Notes: a model not told the origin generated them from the letters alone. A stretch of 64,000 bases of DNA from Methylobacterium sp. WL1 (GCF_008000895.1 NZ_CP042823.1:4796501-4860500), one strand, 5' to 3'. Shown: positions 19,089 through 29,543, numbered from the stretch's first letter. Made by a program: numbers and translations.

Positions 19089-21783
19089 ATGATCCGCACG
19101 CTGGTGCGCTCCCGGAAGCCGAACGCCGCGCCGCGCGCCCCGCGTCGTGCTGGCCGTCCTGGCCGCGCTGATGCTGGGGATCCTGGCGGCCGTGCCGCCG
19201 GCCTCGGCGCAGGGCGGGAGCCCGGCCGGACAGGCCGCGGAGGGCAAGCCTGCCGACGCCAAGCCTTCTGATGCCAAGCCTTCTGATGCCAAAGGGGCTG
19301 ACGGGAAGCCGGCCGCGCCGAAGCCCGCCGCGCCCCAGCCCGAGATGTCCGAGCCGCTCAAGGCGGTCCGGGCCCAGCTCGACGCCGCCAAGGCCGAGCT
19401 CGAGGCCCGCGAGAAGCAGCTCGGGCATCCCGACCTGACCCCGACGGACCTGGCGTCGATTCGCGACAGCGCCGCCACCGTCACGGAGGAGATCCGCGCG
19501 CTGATCACCCGGCTCGACACGCCGCTCGAGGCGGCGCGCGAGCGGCTGACCCAGCTCGGCCCGAAGCCCAAGGACACCCAGGAGAGCCCCGACGTCGCCG
19601 AGCAGCGGGTGGAGCGCGACGCCGCCGTCGCCCGCATCGACGAGACCCAGCGCCTCGCCCGCTCCCTGCAGGTGCAGGGCGACCAGATCATCGACCGGGT
19701 TTCGAACCGCCGCCGCGAATCGTTCACCCGCGACCTGTTCCAGCGCTCGCAGCCCCTGGTCGGGCCGGGCCTTTGGACCAAGGTCATGGCCGACGTGCCG
19801 CGGGATACCCGCTCCCTGCAGAGCGCCGTGTCGGATATCGGGCTGCTGTTCTCCCGCAACGGCAGCATCGGCAACCTGCTGTTCCTGGGGCTCGCCTTCG
19901 GGATCTCGATCGCGCTGTATTTCGGGCGGCGCAACATCGCCCCCCGGGCCGCCCGGCGGGATGCCGCCACCGCCGAGCCGTCGCGGCGCGCGACCCTGCT
20001 GGCCGCCTGGCGGGTGATCCTGCTCGGCACCGTGCCGGCGGTGGCGGGCTCCTACGCGGTCTACTACGCGCTCGACGCCACCAACCTGCTGCCCTCCCGG
20101 CTGCTTCCGGTGGCCGCCGCGATCCTGGGCGGCCTCGCCTTCATCGCCTTCGTGGAGGCCCTGTGCGACGGGCTGCTCAGCCCCGACAAGCCGGCCTGGC
20201 GCCCCGCCCCGGTCGGCGACGCGGCGGCCACCCGGCTGACCCGGCTGGCGGTCGGCATCGCCACGGTGCTCACCGTGGTGAAATCCGTGGAGGCCTTGAA
20301 TTCCGGGATCTCGGCGGCCCTGCCGATCTCGATCGCGACCCGGGGCCTCGGCGCCGTGGCCACGGCGCTGATCCTGGCGGTCGGCCTGCACCGGTTCGCC
20401 GACACCGATCAGGAGGAGGAGGCCTGCTTCGGCCCCTACGTGCCGACCAAGACCACCACGGGCATCGGCGGCCCGGCCCGGCTGCTCGGCTGGGCCGCCG
20501 TGGGGCTGATCGGGCTCGGCGCGCTGGTGGGCTACGTCGCCTTCGCAGCCTTCCTGATCGATCAGCTGATCTGGGCCGCGAGCGTCCTGGTCCTGCTCTA
20601 CCTGCTGGTCCAGAGCGTCGACACGTTCATCGGCCGCGCGCTCACCGACGAGACCCGGCTGGCCACCACGCTCCAGGCCAATACCGGCCTGCGCAAGCGC
20701 TCGCTGAACCAGATCTCGGTGCTGGCGACCGGGGCCGCCCGGGTGGTGCTGATCCTGGTGGCGGCGCTGCTGGTGCTGGCGCCCTGGGGGCTCGATTCCA
20801 CCGACATCGTCTCGTCGATCCGGCAGGCCTTCTTCGGCTTCAAGGTCGGCGACGTCACGATCTCGCTCTCGAGCATCGCGTTCGGCATCGGCATCCTGGT
20901 GCTCGGCGTGTTCGTCACCCGGGCGGTGCAGCGCTGGCTCGAACTGACCTACCTGCCGGCCACCGACCTGGACGCCGGCCTGCGCAACTCGATCACCACG
21001 ATCGCGGGCTATTGCGGCTTCCTGCTCGCCCTGGCGCTCGCCTTCTCGTATCTGGGCCTGAGCCTGGAGAAGCTCACCATCGTGGCCGGCGCCCTGTCGG
21101 TCGGTATCGGTTTCGGCCTGCAATCGATCGTCAACAACTTCGTCTCCGGCCTGCTGCTGCTCTGGGAGCGCCCGATCCGGGTCGGCGACCAGGTGGTGAT
21201 CGGCGATTCGGAGGGCATCGTGAAGCGCATCTCGGTGCGCTCCACCGAGATCCAGACCTTCGACCGCTCGTCCGTGATCGTACCGAACTCGAACCTGATC
21301 TCCGGGGTGGTCAAGAACCGGGTGCGCGGCGACCGCTCCGGCCGGGTCAGCATCACGGTCAGCGTCCTGCGCAACCAGGATCCGGTGCGGGCCGCCGAGA
21401 TGATCGTCGGCTGCGCGCAGGGCCATGCCGACGTGCTGAAGGACCCGGCGCCCCGGGTGGTGTTCAAGAAGATCGGCGACCCGTTCCTGGAATTCGAGCT
21501 GCTGGTCTGGATCGTCGATGTCAGCCTCGGCCAGAAGGTCCAGACCGACCTGAACTACGCGGTGTTCGCGACCCTCTCGGGGGCGGGCTTCATCCCACCG
21601 CTCGGCCCCGGCGCCAGCATCGTGACCGTGCAGGGCTTCGAGGCGATGCAGGCCGCCATGGGCGAGATCGCGAGCCGGTTCGGGCAGGGTGCGCCAGTCT
21701 CCGACCCTCAAGAGGCGAAGGAGGCCGGGGCATTGCCGGCCCAACAGCAGCGCGACCGTGGGCTCCGCAGCGCCGGAGGCTGA
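19089..21783 (+). CDS. Large MscS-family mechanosensitive channel with DUF3772-type periplasmic domain
   Basis: The recognisable protein reads from GTG 19147 (878 residues). A much better start, ATG 19089 with a GAGAGG ribosome binding site, lies one frame away, and dropping one base near 19120-19140 joins it as an 897-residue protein. A signal peptide (LGILAAVPPASAQ) is followed by a Lys/Pro/Ala segment with KPSDA repeats and a coiled coil with EKQLGHPDLTPTDL. About ten membrane segments come next. The MscS pore helix and beta domain (GYCGFLLALALAFSYLGLSLEKLTIVAGALSVGIGFGLQ, then GDQVVIGDSEGIVKRISVRST) close the protein. It should protect against osmotic downshock. Function of the long N-terminal part is unknown. 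Confidence 0.88.
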
Positions 21784-21884
21784 GGACGGGCGGCCCGGGC
21801 GGCGGAGCCGGTCGCGCAATCGCCCCGCGCTCCCTATATCGCTCGGGCGTCCAAGCCGGATGCGCAGAGCATGGACCTTCGAAC

Positions 21885-22394
21885 GTGGGCGGACGCAACC
21901 TGAGACGCGGCTTCCGGGCGGCGGCCTGTATCCCGGCGCTGGCGCTGCTCGGCGCCTGTGCCGCCCAGGTGCCGACCAAGACGGCGCTGCCGAGCATCTA
22001 CCTGCCGCTGGCCAGCCAGACCGCCCATGTCGACACCGACGCCGCCCGGGACATGATCTCGTCCTATCGCCGCAACCGCGGCGCCGGCCCGCTGACGGTG
22101 GATCCCGAACTGCAGCGGCTGGCCGAGGCGGAGGTGGCCGCCATGGCGCTCGCCGACCGGCCGAGCCGGGCGCAGACCGTGAAGTCCGCGGTCGGACGGC
22201 TCGGCTTCTCCGACGTGAACGCCAACCTGTCGGCCGGCTACCACACCCTGGCCGAAGCCTTCTCGGGCTGGCGCGAGAGCCCCCCGCACGACGCCACCAT
22301 GCTCGACCCCCGGGCGACCCGGATGGGGATCGCCACCGCGTACGCGCCGGGCTCGAAGTACAAGGTCTACTGGGCGCTGCTCACCGCCAAGTAG
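21885..22394 (+). CDS. CAP (SCP/PR1) domain lipoprotein
   Basis: A 169-residue product from GTG 21885. A lipoprotein signal ends in LLGAC at about residue 25. The rest is a CAP domain with DMISSYRRNRGAGPLTVDPELQRLAEAEVAAM at its start and FSGWRESPPHD, LDPRATRMGIATAY and YWALLTAK as later conserved blocks. Bacterial CAP proteins are secreted or envelope proteins, usually without known substrate. It follows mscS by about 100 bp on the same strand. An ATG at 21871 is out of frame. Confidence 0.82.
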   Translation: MGGRNLRRGFRAAACIPALALLGACAAQVPTKTALPSIYLPLASQTAHVDTDAARDMISSYRRNRGAGPLTVDPELQRLAEAEVAAMALADRPSRAQTVKSAVGRLGFSDVNANLSAGYHTLAEAFSGWRESPPHDATMLDPRATRMGIATAYAPGSKYKVYWALLTAK

Positions 22395-22424
22395 GACGCG
22401 ACACCAGCGGAAAGACGGTTTCCA

Positions 22425-22470
22425 AGGGCTCTGCCCTGCACCCGCAAGAGGGCGCGGACCTCTCGAAACC
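22425..22470 (+). repeat. Intergenic repeat copy B
   Basis: GGGCTCTGCCCTGCACCCGC, then a variant of the AAAAGGTC/GACCTTTT arms (AAGAGGGCGCGGACCTCTCGAAACC). Same orientation as copies A and C. It lies between the CAP gene and the convergent motA-like gene. Confidence 0.7.
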
Positions 22471-22493
22471 CCGACCGCCGGCGGTGGGTCGCC

Positions 22494-23259
22494 CTACGGC
22501 AGTCCCTTCACGTTCGGCACCGGCGGCGCCTCCGTCAGCAGCGTCACGGTCACCCGCCGGTTGGCCGCCAGGTCGGGGGTGTCGGGGATGCCGTCGATGA
22601 TCAGCGAGCGCGAGACGTCCGCCTCCTCGAGCTTCACGGGCAGCTTGTCGGCGAGCGGCAGGGTGATCAGGTTGGCGATCCCGGCGCCGTAGAGCGTGGC
22701 CAGCGGCGCGGTCGCCATGGCGGGCCCGAGCTTCGAGGGGGCGGACATGTTGGCGAACATCGCCACCGGGCCGAGGATCGGGCCGATCAGGCCCCAGGCC
22801 GGGGCGCAGTCGCCGTAGGCCCGGCAGACCCTCAAGCCCTCATCGGGATGCGTGAGGACGTTGTCGCGGTCGCGCTCCATCGTGTCGCGGATGAAGTCCC
22901 GGTCGTAGCCGTCGGCGATGCCGCGCGCGCCCTGGGCGAGGAACGGGTCGGCGATCTCCATGTTCTCCAGCGCCATCGGGCCGGACTCGCGGACCACGTC
23001 GGCGATCTTGGTGATCTCCTCAGATCGGCGCCTGCGGCATCACCGAGCGCATCACGAAGGCGTAGCGCAGGCCCATCGGCAGGCCGTGCACGATCACCGG
23101 GAACGGGACGCGGATCATCGTGGCCGCGGTGGCGCCCCCGAACACCACCCCCGCCGCGTACTCCGACGCGGAGGCACCGAAATGGCCGCCGTCGAGGAGG
23201 ATCAGCCCGACCACGACGCCGAGGCTTGAGAGGAGGCCGAGTGCGGTTGCGCGATCCAC
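22494..23259 (-). pseudogene. Degenerate MotA-like flagellar stator gene
   Basis: Read leftward from about GTG 23259, the N-terminal part has MotA features (DRATALGLLSSLGVVVGLILLDGG, then VVFGGATAATMIRVPFPVI) to a stop at 23020. In a second frame, from about 23015, EEITKIADVVRESGPMALENMEIADPFL and LGPAMATAPLATLYGAGIANLITLPLADKL continue the MotA pattern. One extra base near 23018-23022 explains the break. Family-conserved residues are replaced (IGPILGP where IGT and hydrophobics are usual, and LATLYGAGIAN). The tail does not end like MotA: after SLIIDGI it reads DTPDLAANRRVTVTLLTEAPPVP, as in OmpA/MotB C-termini. It looks like a relic, possibly a motA-motB deletion fusion. No other motility gene is nearby. 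Confidence 0.65.
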
Positions 23260-23540
23260 GGCCCTGGGCGCCCGATGCAAATCGTCAACGAGTCGCCCCC
23301 CGCTGTGGCTTGCGGCCGGGTTATTCGCAGCGTTAGGAAATCTTGCTGAACGAACCGTAAAGGCGGACGCTTCGACCCTGTATAGGGCCGTCATCGCCCG
23401 TTCAGGCGGGCTCGGGCATAAGCCGTGTGGTGCGAGGGGTTTGGCGGCGGAATCGGCGGTGGCCGCCCGTCGCACGGACCTTAAGAAGTGGCGCGAGACC
23501 CGGATACACGGGCCGCGCCGGGGGTGGCGGAGCGGTGGCG

Positions 23541-25319
23541 ATGGTTCGTCTGTACGGGCGGGTCCTGGGTTTCCTGAAGGCGGATCGGCGGCTGGCCATC
23601 GGCTTGGCGGCCACCAACGTCGTGCTGGCGGTGGCGGCCTTCGCCGAACCGCTGCTGATGGGCCGGATCATCGATCAGCTGACCCACCTCAAGCGCGGCG
23701 GCAACGCCATGGCCACGATGCTGCCCCTGCTGGCGGCCTGGGTGGCGTTCGGCTTCTTCACCATCGCGGCGGGCGTGTTCATCGCGCTCCACGCCGACCG
23801 GCTGGCCCACCGCAACCGCCTGTCCTCGATGGCGAGTTACTTCGAGCACGTCCTCGACCTGCCGCTGGCCTTCCACTCGGCCAACCATTCCGGCCGGGTC
23901 CTGAAGGCGATGCTGGAGGGCACCAACGGCATGGCCTGGCTGTGGCTCGGCTTCTTCCGCGACCACCTCGTCGCCCTGGTCTCGCTGGTCGTGCTCCTGC
24001 CGATGACCCTGTTCATCAACTGGCAGCTCGGCTCGATCCTGGTGGTGCTGGTGGTGGCCTTCACGGCGCTGACCACCTTCGTGATGCGCCGGACCGAGAC
24101 GCTCCAGGGCCAGGTCGAGGAATTCAATTCCGGCCTCGCCGCCCACGCCTCGGACGCGCTGGGCAACGTCGCGGTGATCCAGTCCTTCACCCGCGCCAAG
24201 GCCGAGAAGGACGCGATGCGCGGCATCATCACCAACCTGCTCGCCGCGCAGATCCCGGTCCTGTCCTGGTGGGCGCTCGCCAACGTGGCGACCCGCGCCT
24301 CGGCGACCATCACCATGACGGCGATCTTCGTCACCGGCATCTGGCTGTACCAGGCCGGCACCACCACGGTGGGCGAGGTCGTGGCCTTCATGAGCCTGGC
24401 CACCGCCTTCGTGGCGCGGCTCGACCATGTGGTCGGCTTCGTTAACGGATTGTTCCAGCAGGCGCCCAAGATCGCCGAGTTCTTCGAAATCTACGACACC
24501 GTGCCGGCCGTGGCCGACCGTCCCCATGCCCGGCAGGTCGCCCGCTTCGAGGGCGAGGTCACCTTCGACGACGTCGCCTTCTCGTATGACGGCCGGCGCA
24601 AGGCGCTGGACGGCGTCTCGTTCTCGGCCCGCCCGGGCGAGACCGTGGCGCTGGTCGGCACCACCGGCTCGGGCAAGTCGACGACGCTGGGCCTCCTGCA
24701 CCGCAGCTTCGATCCGTCCTCCGGGGCGATCCGCATCGACGGCCTCGACGTGCGCGACATCGGCCTGTCGTCCCTGCGCCACAACATCGGCGTGGTGTTC
24801 CAGGAGCCGATGCTGTTCGCCCGCTCGATCCGCGAGAACCTGCAGGTCGGCTGCCCCGACGCCACCGATGCCGAGATGCTCGACGCCCTCGAGCGGGCCC
24901 AGGCCGGCGCCTTCATGGCGCGCCAGCAGGACGGGCTCGACACGGTGATCGGCGAGCGCGGCCGGTCGCTCTCGGGGGGCGAGCGCCAGCGGCTCTCGAT
25001 CGCCCGGGCGCTCCTGAAGAACCCGCCGATCCTGATCCTCGACGAGGCGACCTCGGCGCTGGACGCCGCCACCGAGCGCAAGCTCCAGGGCGCCCTGGAG
25101 GCCGTCATGGAGGGGCGCACCACCTTCGTGATCGCCCACCGGCTCGCCACGATCCGGGACGCCGACCGCATCCTGGTCTTCCACGAGGGCCGGATCGTCG
25201 AGGCCGGCACGTTCGACGCGCTGGTCGCCCAGAACGGCCGCTTCGCCGAACTCGCCCGGGCCCAGTTCATGGCGGCCGAGGCCGACGAGGACGAGGGGCG
25301 GCTGGCCCTGGCGGCCTGA
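23541..25319 (+). CDS. Glucan ABC exporter, NdvA/ChvA-like (fused permease-ATPase)
   Basis: A 592-residue half-transporter from ATG 23541. The N-terminal type I exporter domain has six membrane helices (about residues 1-310) with ADRLAHRNRL and HSGRVLKAMLEGTNGMAWLWLGF, which match the cyclic beta-1,2-glucan exporter group NdvA/ChvA. The ATPase domain has Walker A GTTGSGKST at 373-381, signature LSGGERQ at 477-483, Walker B ILILDEAT and the H-loop VIAHRLAT. Its expected role is export of periplasmic glucan for osmotic adaptation or host interaction. No glucan synthase gene is in the window, so another exporter subgroup remains possible. Confidence 0.85.
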   Translation: MVRLYGRVLGFLKADRRLAIGLAATNVVLAVAAFAEPLLMGRIIDQLTHLKRGGNAMATMLPLLAAWVAFGFFTIAAGVFIALHADRLAHRNRLSSMASYFEHVLDLPLAFHSANHSGRVLKAMLEGTNGMAWLWLGFFRDHLVALVSLVVLLPMTLFINWQLGSILVVLVVAFTALTTFVMRRTETLQGQVEEFNSGLAAHASDALGNVAVIQSFTRAKAEKDAMRGIITNLLAAQIPVLSWWALANVATRASATITMTAIFVTGIWLYQAGTTTVGEVVAFMSLATAFVARLDHVVGFVNGLFQQAPKIAEFFEIYDTVPAVADRPHARQVARFEGEVTFDDVAFSYDGRRKALDGVSFSARPGETVALVGTTGSGKSTTLGLLHRSFDPSSGAIRIDGLDVRDIGLSSLRHNIGVVFQEPMLFARSIRENLQVGCPDATDAEMLDALERAQAGAFMARQQDGLDTVIGERGRSLSGGERQRLSIARALLKNPPILILDEATSALDAATERKLQGALEAVMEGRTTFVIAHRLATIRDADRILVFHEGRIVEAGTFDALVAQNGRFAELARAQFMAAEADEDEGRLALAA

Positions 25320-25467
25320 GGCGCTCGCCGCCAGGCACACGGGCGCCGGTCCGCCGGCGTCCAAGGAAGTGTCAACCTTTCGGGCGACAGAGTCCTCCGC
25401 AAGCGGTCACCCGCCCCGGAGCCCCATCGCCGATCGGGCGCGTGATCCTGACCCCTGAGTCGCAAAA

Positions 25468-26184
25468 ATGCTGCGTGAGATCGTCCTCGACACCGAGACC
25501 ACCGGCACCGAGGCGCGGAACGGCGACCGGCTGATCGAGATCGGCGCGCTCGAGCTGTTCAACCACATCCCCACGGGCCGGACCTTCCACCGCTACTGCA
25601 ACCCGCAGCGGGCGGTCTCCGAGGGGGCGTTCAACGTCCACGGGTTGTCGGACGCGTTCCTGTCGGACAAGCCGCTCTTCGCCGACATCGTCGGCGAGCT
25701 GCAGGCCTTCCTGGCCGACGGGCGCCTAGTCATCCACAACGCGCCCTTCGACGTCGGCTTCCTCAACATGGAATATGCCCGGCTCGGGGCGAACGCGCCG
25801 CCGCCGATCCAGCTGGACGACGTGGTCGACACCCTGCCCATGGCCCGGCGCAAGCACCCGGGCGCGGCCAACAACCTCGACGCCCTGTGCAACCGCTACG
25901 GCATCGACACCAGCCGACGCACCAAGCATGGGGCGCTCCTCGACGCGCAGATCCTGGCGGAGGTCTATGTCGAGCTGCTCGGCGGCAAGCAGACCAGCCT
26001 TGGGCTCCTGGACGCCCAGTCCGGCCCGGCGGTCCGGACCGTCGTCCAGGCGGCTCCGGCGGCCCCTCGGCCATATCGGAGCCGCCTTACGGATGAGGAG
26101 CGGGCGCGGCACGACAGCTTCCGCGCGAGCCTCGGTGCGGCACCGATCTGGGCCGAGTATATCGGCGCCGACGACCCGTCCTGA
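25468..26184 (+). CDS. dnaQ: DNA polymerase III epsilon subunit (3'-5' proofreading exonuclease)
   Basis: A 238-residue DEDDh exonuclease. ExoI is LDTETTG (D8, E10), ExoII is HNAPFDVGFLN, and ExoIII is TKHGALLDAQILAEVY with the catalytic His and Asp. The C-terminal tail of about 60 residues, ending DDPS, would bind the alpha subunit. It is the replicative proofreading subunit. It stands alone between the exporter and the esterase. Confidence 0.95.
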   Translation: MLREIVLDTETTGTEARNGDRLIEIGALELFNHIPTGRTFHRYCNPQRAVSEGAFNVHGLSDAFLSDKPLFADIVGELQAFLADGRLVIHNAPFDVGFLNMEYARLGANAPPPIQLDDVVDTLPMARRKHPGAANNLDALCNRYGIDTSRRTKHGALLDAQILAEVYVELLGGKQTSLGLLDAQSGPAVRTVVQAAPAAPRPYRSRLTDEERARHDSFRASLGAAPIWAEYIGADDPS

Positions 26185-26293
26185 CCGGCCTTGCCGCATC
26201 GCACATCGGCCTCTATTGCATCGCACCATATGCCGACCCGCGGGCCATCCCGGCCGCGACACGGACGCTGATGTGACCAAGCGCGCACCCATC

Positions 26294-27605
26294 ATGGATC
26301 CCTTCGGCAAGCTGAAGGCTATGCAGGACGGTGCCCGCGACCGGGCCACGCATTCGCCCTTCGCCGACATGATCGAGGCCACACGCCTGACCAGCCTGGG
26401 CCGCCTGGACGAGGCGACCGCCCTGATCCAGCGCAGCTTCGGCGGCTACGCGGCCCCGCCGCCGCCGGAGACCGCCGAGACCCCGCAGCAGCCCCAGGTG
26501 CAACGCCCGGATGCGCCGAGCGCGGCCCCCGGCATGCCGGGACGGACGCTCCGGCACCGGGGCGGCGCGCGGCGCGCATCGAGCCCGCCCGCAACCCGAT
26601 CTCCGATCCGGCGCTGCGGGTCCGCAACGCGGTCGGCAAGGTCGTGCGCGGGCTCGCGCCGGTGCTCAAGGGTTCGGGCAACCGCGGCGCGGACCCGCGC
26701 GGCCGCCGGCGCCCAGCAAGCCGGCATCCCGCAAGCCGCCGGCCGAGAGCCGGTTCGTCGGCCTCAGCCACGCCGAGCCGGCCGGCAGCCGCGACTACAA
26801 GCTGTTCATCCCGGGGAATCCGGCCGAGCCGGCGCCGCTGATCGTGATGCTGCACGGCTGCATGCAGAACCCGGACGATTTCGCCGCCGGCACCGGCATG
26901 AACGTGCTGGCCGAGCGCGCCGGCATCTTCGTCGCCTATCCGGGCCAGAGCCGGCAGGCCCATGTCCAGCGCTGCTGGAACTGGTACGATCCGCGCGACC
27001 AGCGCCGGGAATCCGGCGAGGCCGCGATCATCGCGGGGCTCACCCGGGCCGTGATGGCGGCCCACGCGATCGACCCGGCCCGGGTCTACATCGCCGGCAT
27101 GTCGGCGGGCGGCGCGGCCGCGTTGAACATCGCCCGGGCCTATCCGGACCTCTACGCCGCCGTGGGGGTCCATTCGGGCCTCGCCGCCGGCTGCGCCCGC
27201 GACCTCGGCTCTGCGCTGATGGCCATGCAGGTCGGCGCGCCCGGCCTCGGCACCGCGGCGTCGTTCGGTGCGGCCCCGGCCGGGCAGCGCATCCCCACCA
27301 TCGTGTTCCACGGCGAGGACGACGGCACCGTCAGCGTGCGCAACGCCGACCAGGTGCTGGCCCAGGCCAACGTCGCCGGCCTGACCGCCCGGTCCGAGAC
27401 CTTCGAGGACCGCGGCCATCCCTTCACCCGCACGCGCTTCCGGGACGAGGCCGGCCGGGTCGTGGTCGAGGATTGGCGGATCCGGGGCGCCGGCCATGCC
27501 TGGTCCGGCGGCCGCCCCGAGGGCAGCTACACCGATACCGACGGGCCCGACGCGTCGCGGGCCATGCTCGATTTCTTCACCGAGCAAAAGCTCGGGCCGC
27601 GGTAG
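26294..27605 (+). CDS. PHB-depolymerase-family esterase (two apparent frameshifts)
   Basis: ATG 26294 opens MDPFGKLKAMQDGARD, with a conserved-looking N-terminus to PQQPQVQRP. The middle part (ARIEPARNPISDPALRVRN and KVVRGLAPVLKGSG) reads in a second frame. The catalytic domain, from about 26725, reads in a third. One missing base near 26540 and one near 26700 would make a 437-residue protein. The catalytic domain is an alpha/beta hydrolase of the LpqC/PhaZ type: oxyanion region LHGCMQNPDDFAAGTGMN, nucleophile elbow AGMSAGGAAAL, acid near HGEDDGTV, and catalytic His in GAGHAWSGG. Likely substrates are polyhydroxybutyrate or other short-chain esters. No signal peptide is seen, so it may be intracellular. 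Confidence 0.8.
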
Positions 27606-27744
27606 AACAGCGCCCGACCGCGCTGCAAGCGGGAACGGCTCCCAGGCCTTGGTTCGACGCCCGCGCTCACGCCGGACCGGTCCCCGGTCGGGCGGCGAGC
27701 GCCCTAAGCCTTGGGGTCGCGCGAGCCCGGAGGCTTGCAGCGCG

Positions 27745-27784
27745 CCGCCCTGCACCCGCAAAAGGTCCCGGACCTTTTGAAACC
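27745..27784 (+). repeat. Intergenic repeat copy C
   Basis: CCGCCCTGCACCCGCAAAAG, then GTCCCGGACCTTTTGAAACC. Same orientation as copy A, and likewise just upstream of a start codon (17 bp before ATG 27801). It is the most compact copy, with perfect AAAAGGTC/GACCTTTT arms. Confidence 0.75.
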
Positions 27785-27800
27785 GTGACCGGATCCCTCC

Positions 27801-28682
27801 ATGACCGCACCGATCCCGACCCTCGACGGCCTCGCGCAGGTGGCGGAGCGCTACGACCTGCTCCTCTGCGACGTCTGGGGCGTGCTGCATGACGGCCAGA
27901 AGGCCCATGTCCCGGCCGGCGAGGCGCTGATCCGGTACCGCGGCCTGCCGGGCGCGCGGCCGCGCCGGGTGATCCTGGTCTCGAACGCGCCGCGGCCCGG
28001 GGACGGCGTCGGCCGGATCCTCGACCGGTTCGGCGTGCCCCGGGAGGCCTACGACGCGATCCTGACCTCGGGGGACCTCACCCGCGGGCTGATCGCCGAG
28101 CGCCCGGGCGCCCGGATCCGGCATCTCGGGCCCGAGCGCGACCTCGGCATCTTCCAGGGCCTCGACCTCAGCCTCGTCCCGGAGGTGGAGGCCGACCTGG
28201 TGGTCTGCACCGGCCTGTTCGACGACCGCAGCGAGACCGCCGACGATTACCGCGACGAACTCATGCGCCTGGCAGCCCGGGGGCTGACCCTGATCTGCGC
28301 CAATCCCGACCTCGTGGTCGAGAGCGGCAACCGGCTGATCCCCTGCGCGGGCCTGCTCGCGGCGGCCTATGCCGAACTCGGCGGCGCCGTGATCTACGCC
28401 GGCAAGCCCCACCGCCCGGTCTACGAGGCGGCGCTCGCCAAGGCTGCCGACCTCGCGGGCGCGCCGGTGGACCCGGGCCGCGTGATGGCGATCGGCGACG
28501 CGATCCGCACCGACATCGCCGGCGCCTGCGGCTTCGGCATCGCCAGCCTCTTGGTGGCCCGCGGCATCCACGCGGAGGAACTCGGCGTCTCGGCCGAGCA
28601 CCACCGCCTCGGCGACGTCGCCGAATGGCTCGGGCGCCAGGCCGTCCACCCGGACGCGGTGATCGAACGGCTGGTCTGGTAG
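27801..28682 (+). CDS. HAD-superfamily hydrolase, TIGR01459 type (class IIA)
   Basis: A 293-residue phosphatase-like protein. Motif I is LLLCDVWGVLHDG with nucleophile D24, motif II is VSNAPRP, and motif III/IV is AGKPHRPVYEAAL then MAIGDAIRTDIAGACGFG. The cap insertion between them is the class IIA type. This alphaproteobacterial subfamily has no established substrate. The hydratase gene follows 36 bp later on the same strand, so the two may be co-transcribed. Confidence 0.88.
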   Translation: MTAPIPTLDGLAQVAERYDLLLCDVWGVLHDGQKAHVPAGEALIRYRGLPGARPRRVILVSNAPRPGDGVGRILDRFGVPREAYDAILTSGDLTRGLIAERPGARIRHLGPERDLGIFQGLDLSLVPEVEADLVVCTGLFDDRSETADDYRDELMRLAARGLTLICANPDLVVESGNRLIPCAGLLAAAYAELGGAVIYAGKPHRPVYEAALAKAADLAGAPVDPGRVMAIGDAIRTDIAGACGFGIASLLVARGIHAEELGVSAEHHRLGDVAEWLGRQAVHPDAVIERLVW

Positions 28683-28718
28683 CGCATCCCCGCCGGCCGC
28701 CATGCTACAGGTCCGGGG

Positions 28719-29543
28719 ATGAGCGATCCCGTCCCCGCCGCCACCCATGCCCGCACCATCCTGGCGGCTCACGAGCATCGCCGCCAGATCCCGCCCCTGA
28801 GCGGCTGGGATGCCGGCCTGGACCTGCCCGCCGCCTACCGGGTCGCCGAGGCGGTCCGGTGCCTGCGCGCGGCGCGGGGCGAGCGGCCGGTGGGCCGCAA
28901 GATCGGCTTCACCAACACGACGCTCTGGGACGCCTACGGGGTCCGCGCCCCGATCTGGGGCCACGTCTACGACACGACCCTGCGGGCGCGCGCCGACCTG
29001 ACCGGGCCGGTGCCGCTCGCCGCCCTGGTCGAGCCGCGGATCGAGCCGGAGATCGTGTTCGGGCTGGCCCGGGCGCCCGAGCCCGGCATGGACCCGGCCG
29101 CCCTGATCGGGTGCCTCGACTGGGTGGCCCAGGGTTTCGAACTCGTGCAGTCGCTGTTTCCCGGCTGGCGCTTCGCCGCCCCCGACACCGTGGCGGCGTT
29201 CGGGCTGCACGGCCTGCTGGTGCTGGGCGAGCGGGTGCCGCTCACCCCGGCTTCGACGCCCGCCTGGATCGATGCGCTGGCGAGTTTCTCGGTCGACCTG
29301 CTGTGCGACGGCGCGGTCGCCGACCGGGGCCGCGCCCGCAACGTGCTCGGCGGCGGCCCCCTTTCGGCCCTCGGCCATCTCGTTGATGTTCTGGCTAACG
29401 ATCCTGCGAGCCCGCCGCTCGCGCCTGGCGAGATCGTCACGACCGGGACGCTCACCGACGCCCTGCCGGTGGCGCCCGGCCAAGTCTGGAGCACCCGGCT
29501 CGCGGGGCTCCCGCTGCCGGGCCTCGACCTCGTTCTGGCCTGA
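28719..29543 (+). CDS. 2-keto-4-pentenoate hydratase family protein
   Basis: A 274-residue protein of the FAH-fold hydratase/decarboxylase group (MhpD-like). Conserved blocks include GRKIGFTNTTLWDAYGV, the metal-binding EPRIEPEIVFGL, and the C-terminal GEIVTTGTLTDALPVAPGQ. Relatives hydrate 2-oxopent-4-enoate in meta-cleavage pathways, but no other aromatic degradation gene is present, so the physiological substrate is open. Confidence 0.85.
   Translation: MSDPVPAATHARTILAAHEHRRQIPPLSGWDAGLDLPAAYRVAEAVRCLRAARGERPVGRKIGFTNTTLWDAYGVRAPIWGHVYDTTLRARADLTGPVPLAALVEPRIEPEIVFGLARAPEPGMDPAALIGCLDWVAQGFELVQSLFPGWRFAAPDTVAAFGLHGLLVLGERVPLTPASTPAWIDALASFSVDLLCDGAVADRGRARNVLGGGPLSALGHLVDVLANDPASPPLAPGEIVTTGTLTDALPVAPGQVWSTRLAGLPLPGLDLVLA

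Noticed and set aside
18859..21819. A 986-codon open frame on the minus strand opposite mscS
   Set aside because: Its composition (G, R, D, H, Q in short runs) is that of the complement of a membrane protein gene, and the plus strand encodes a clear MscS channel.
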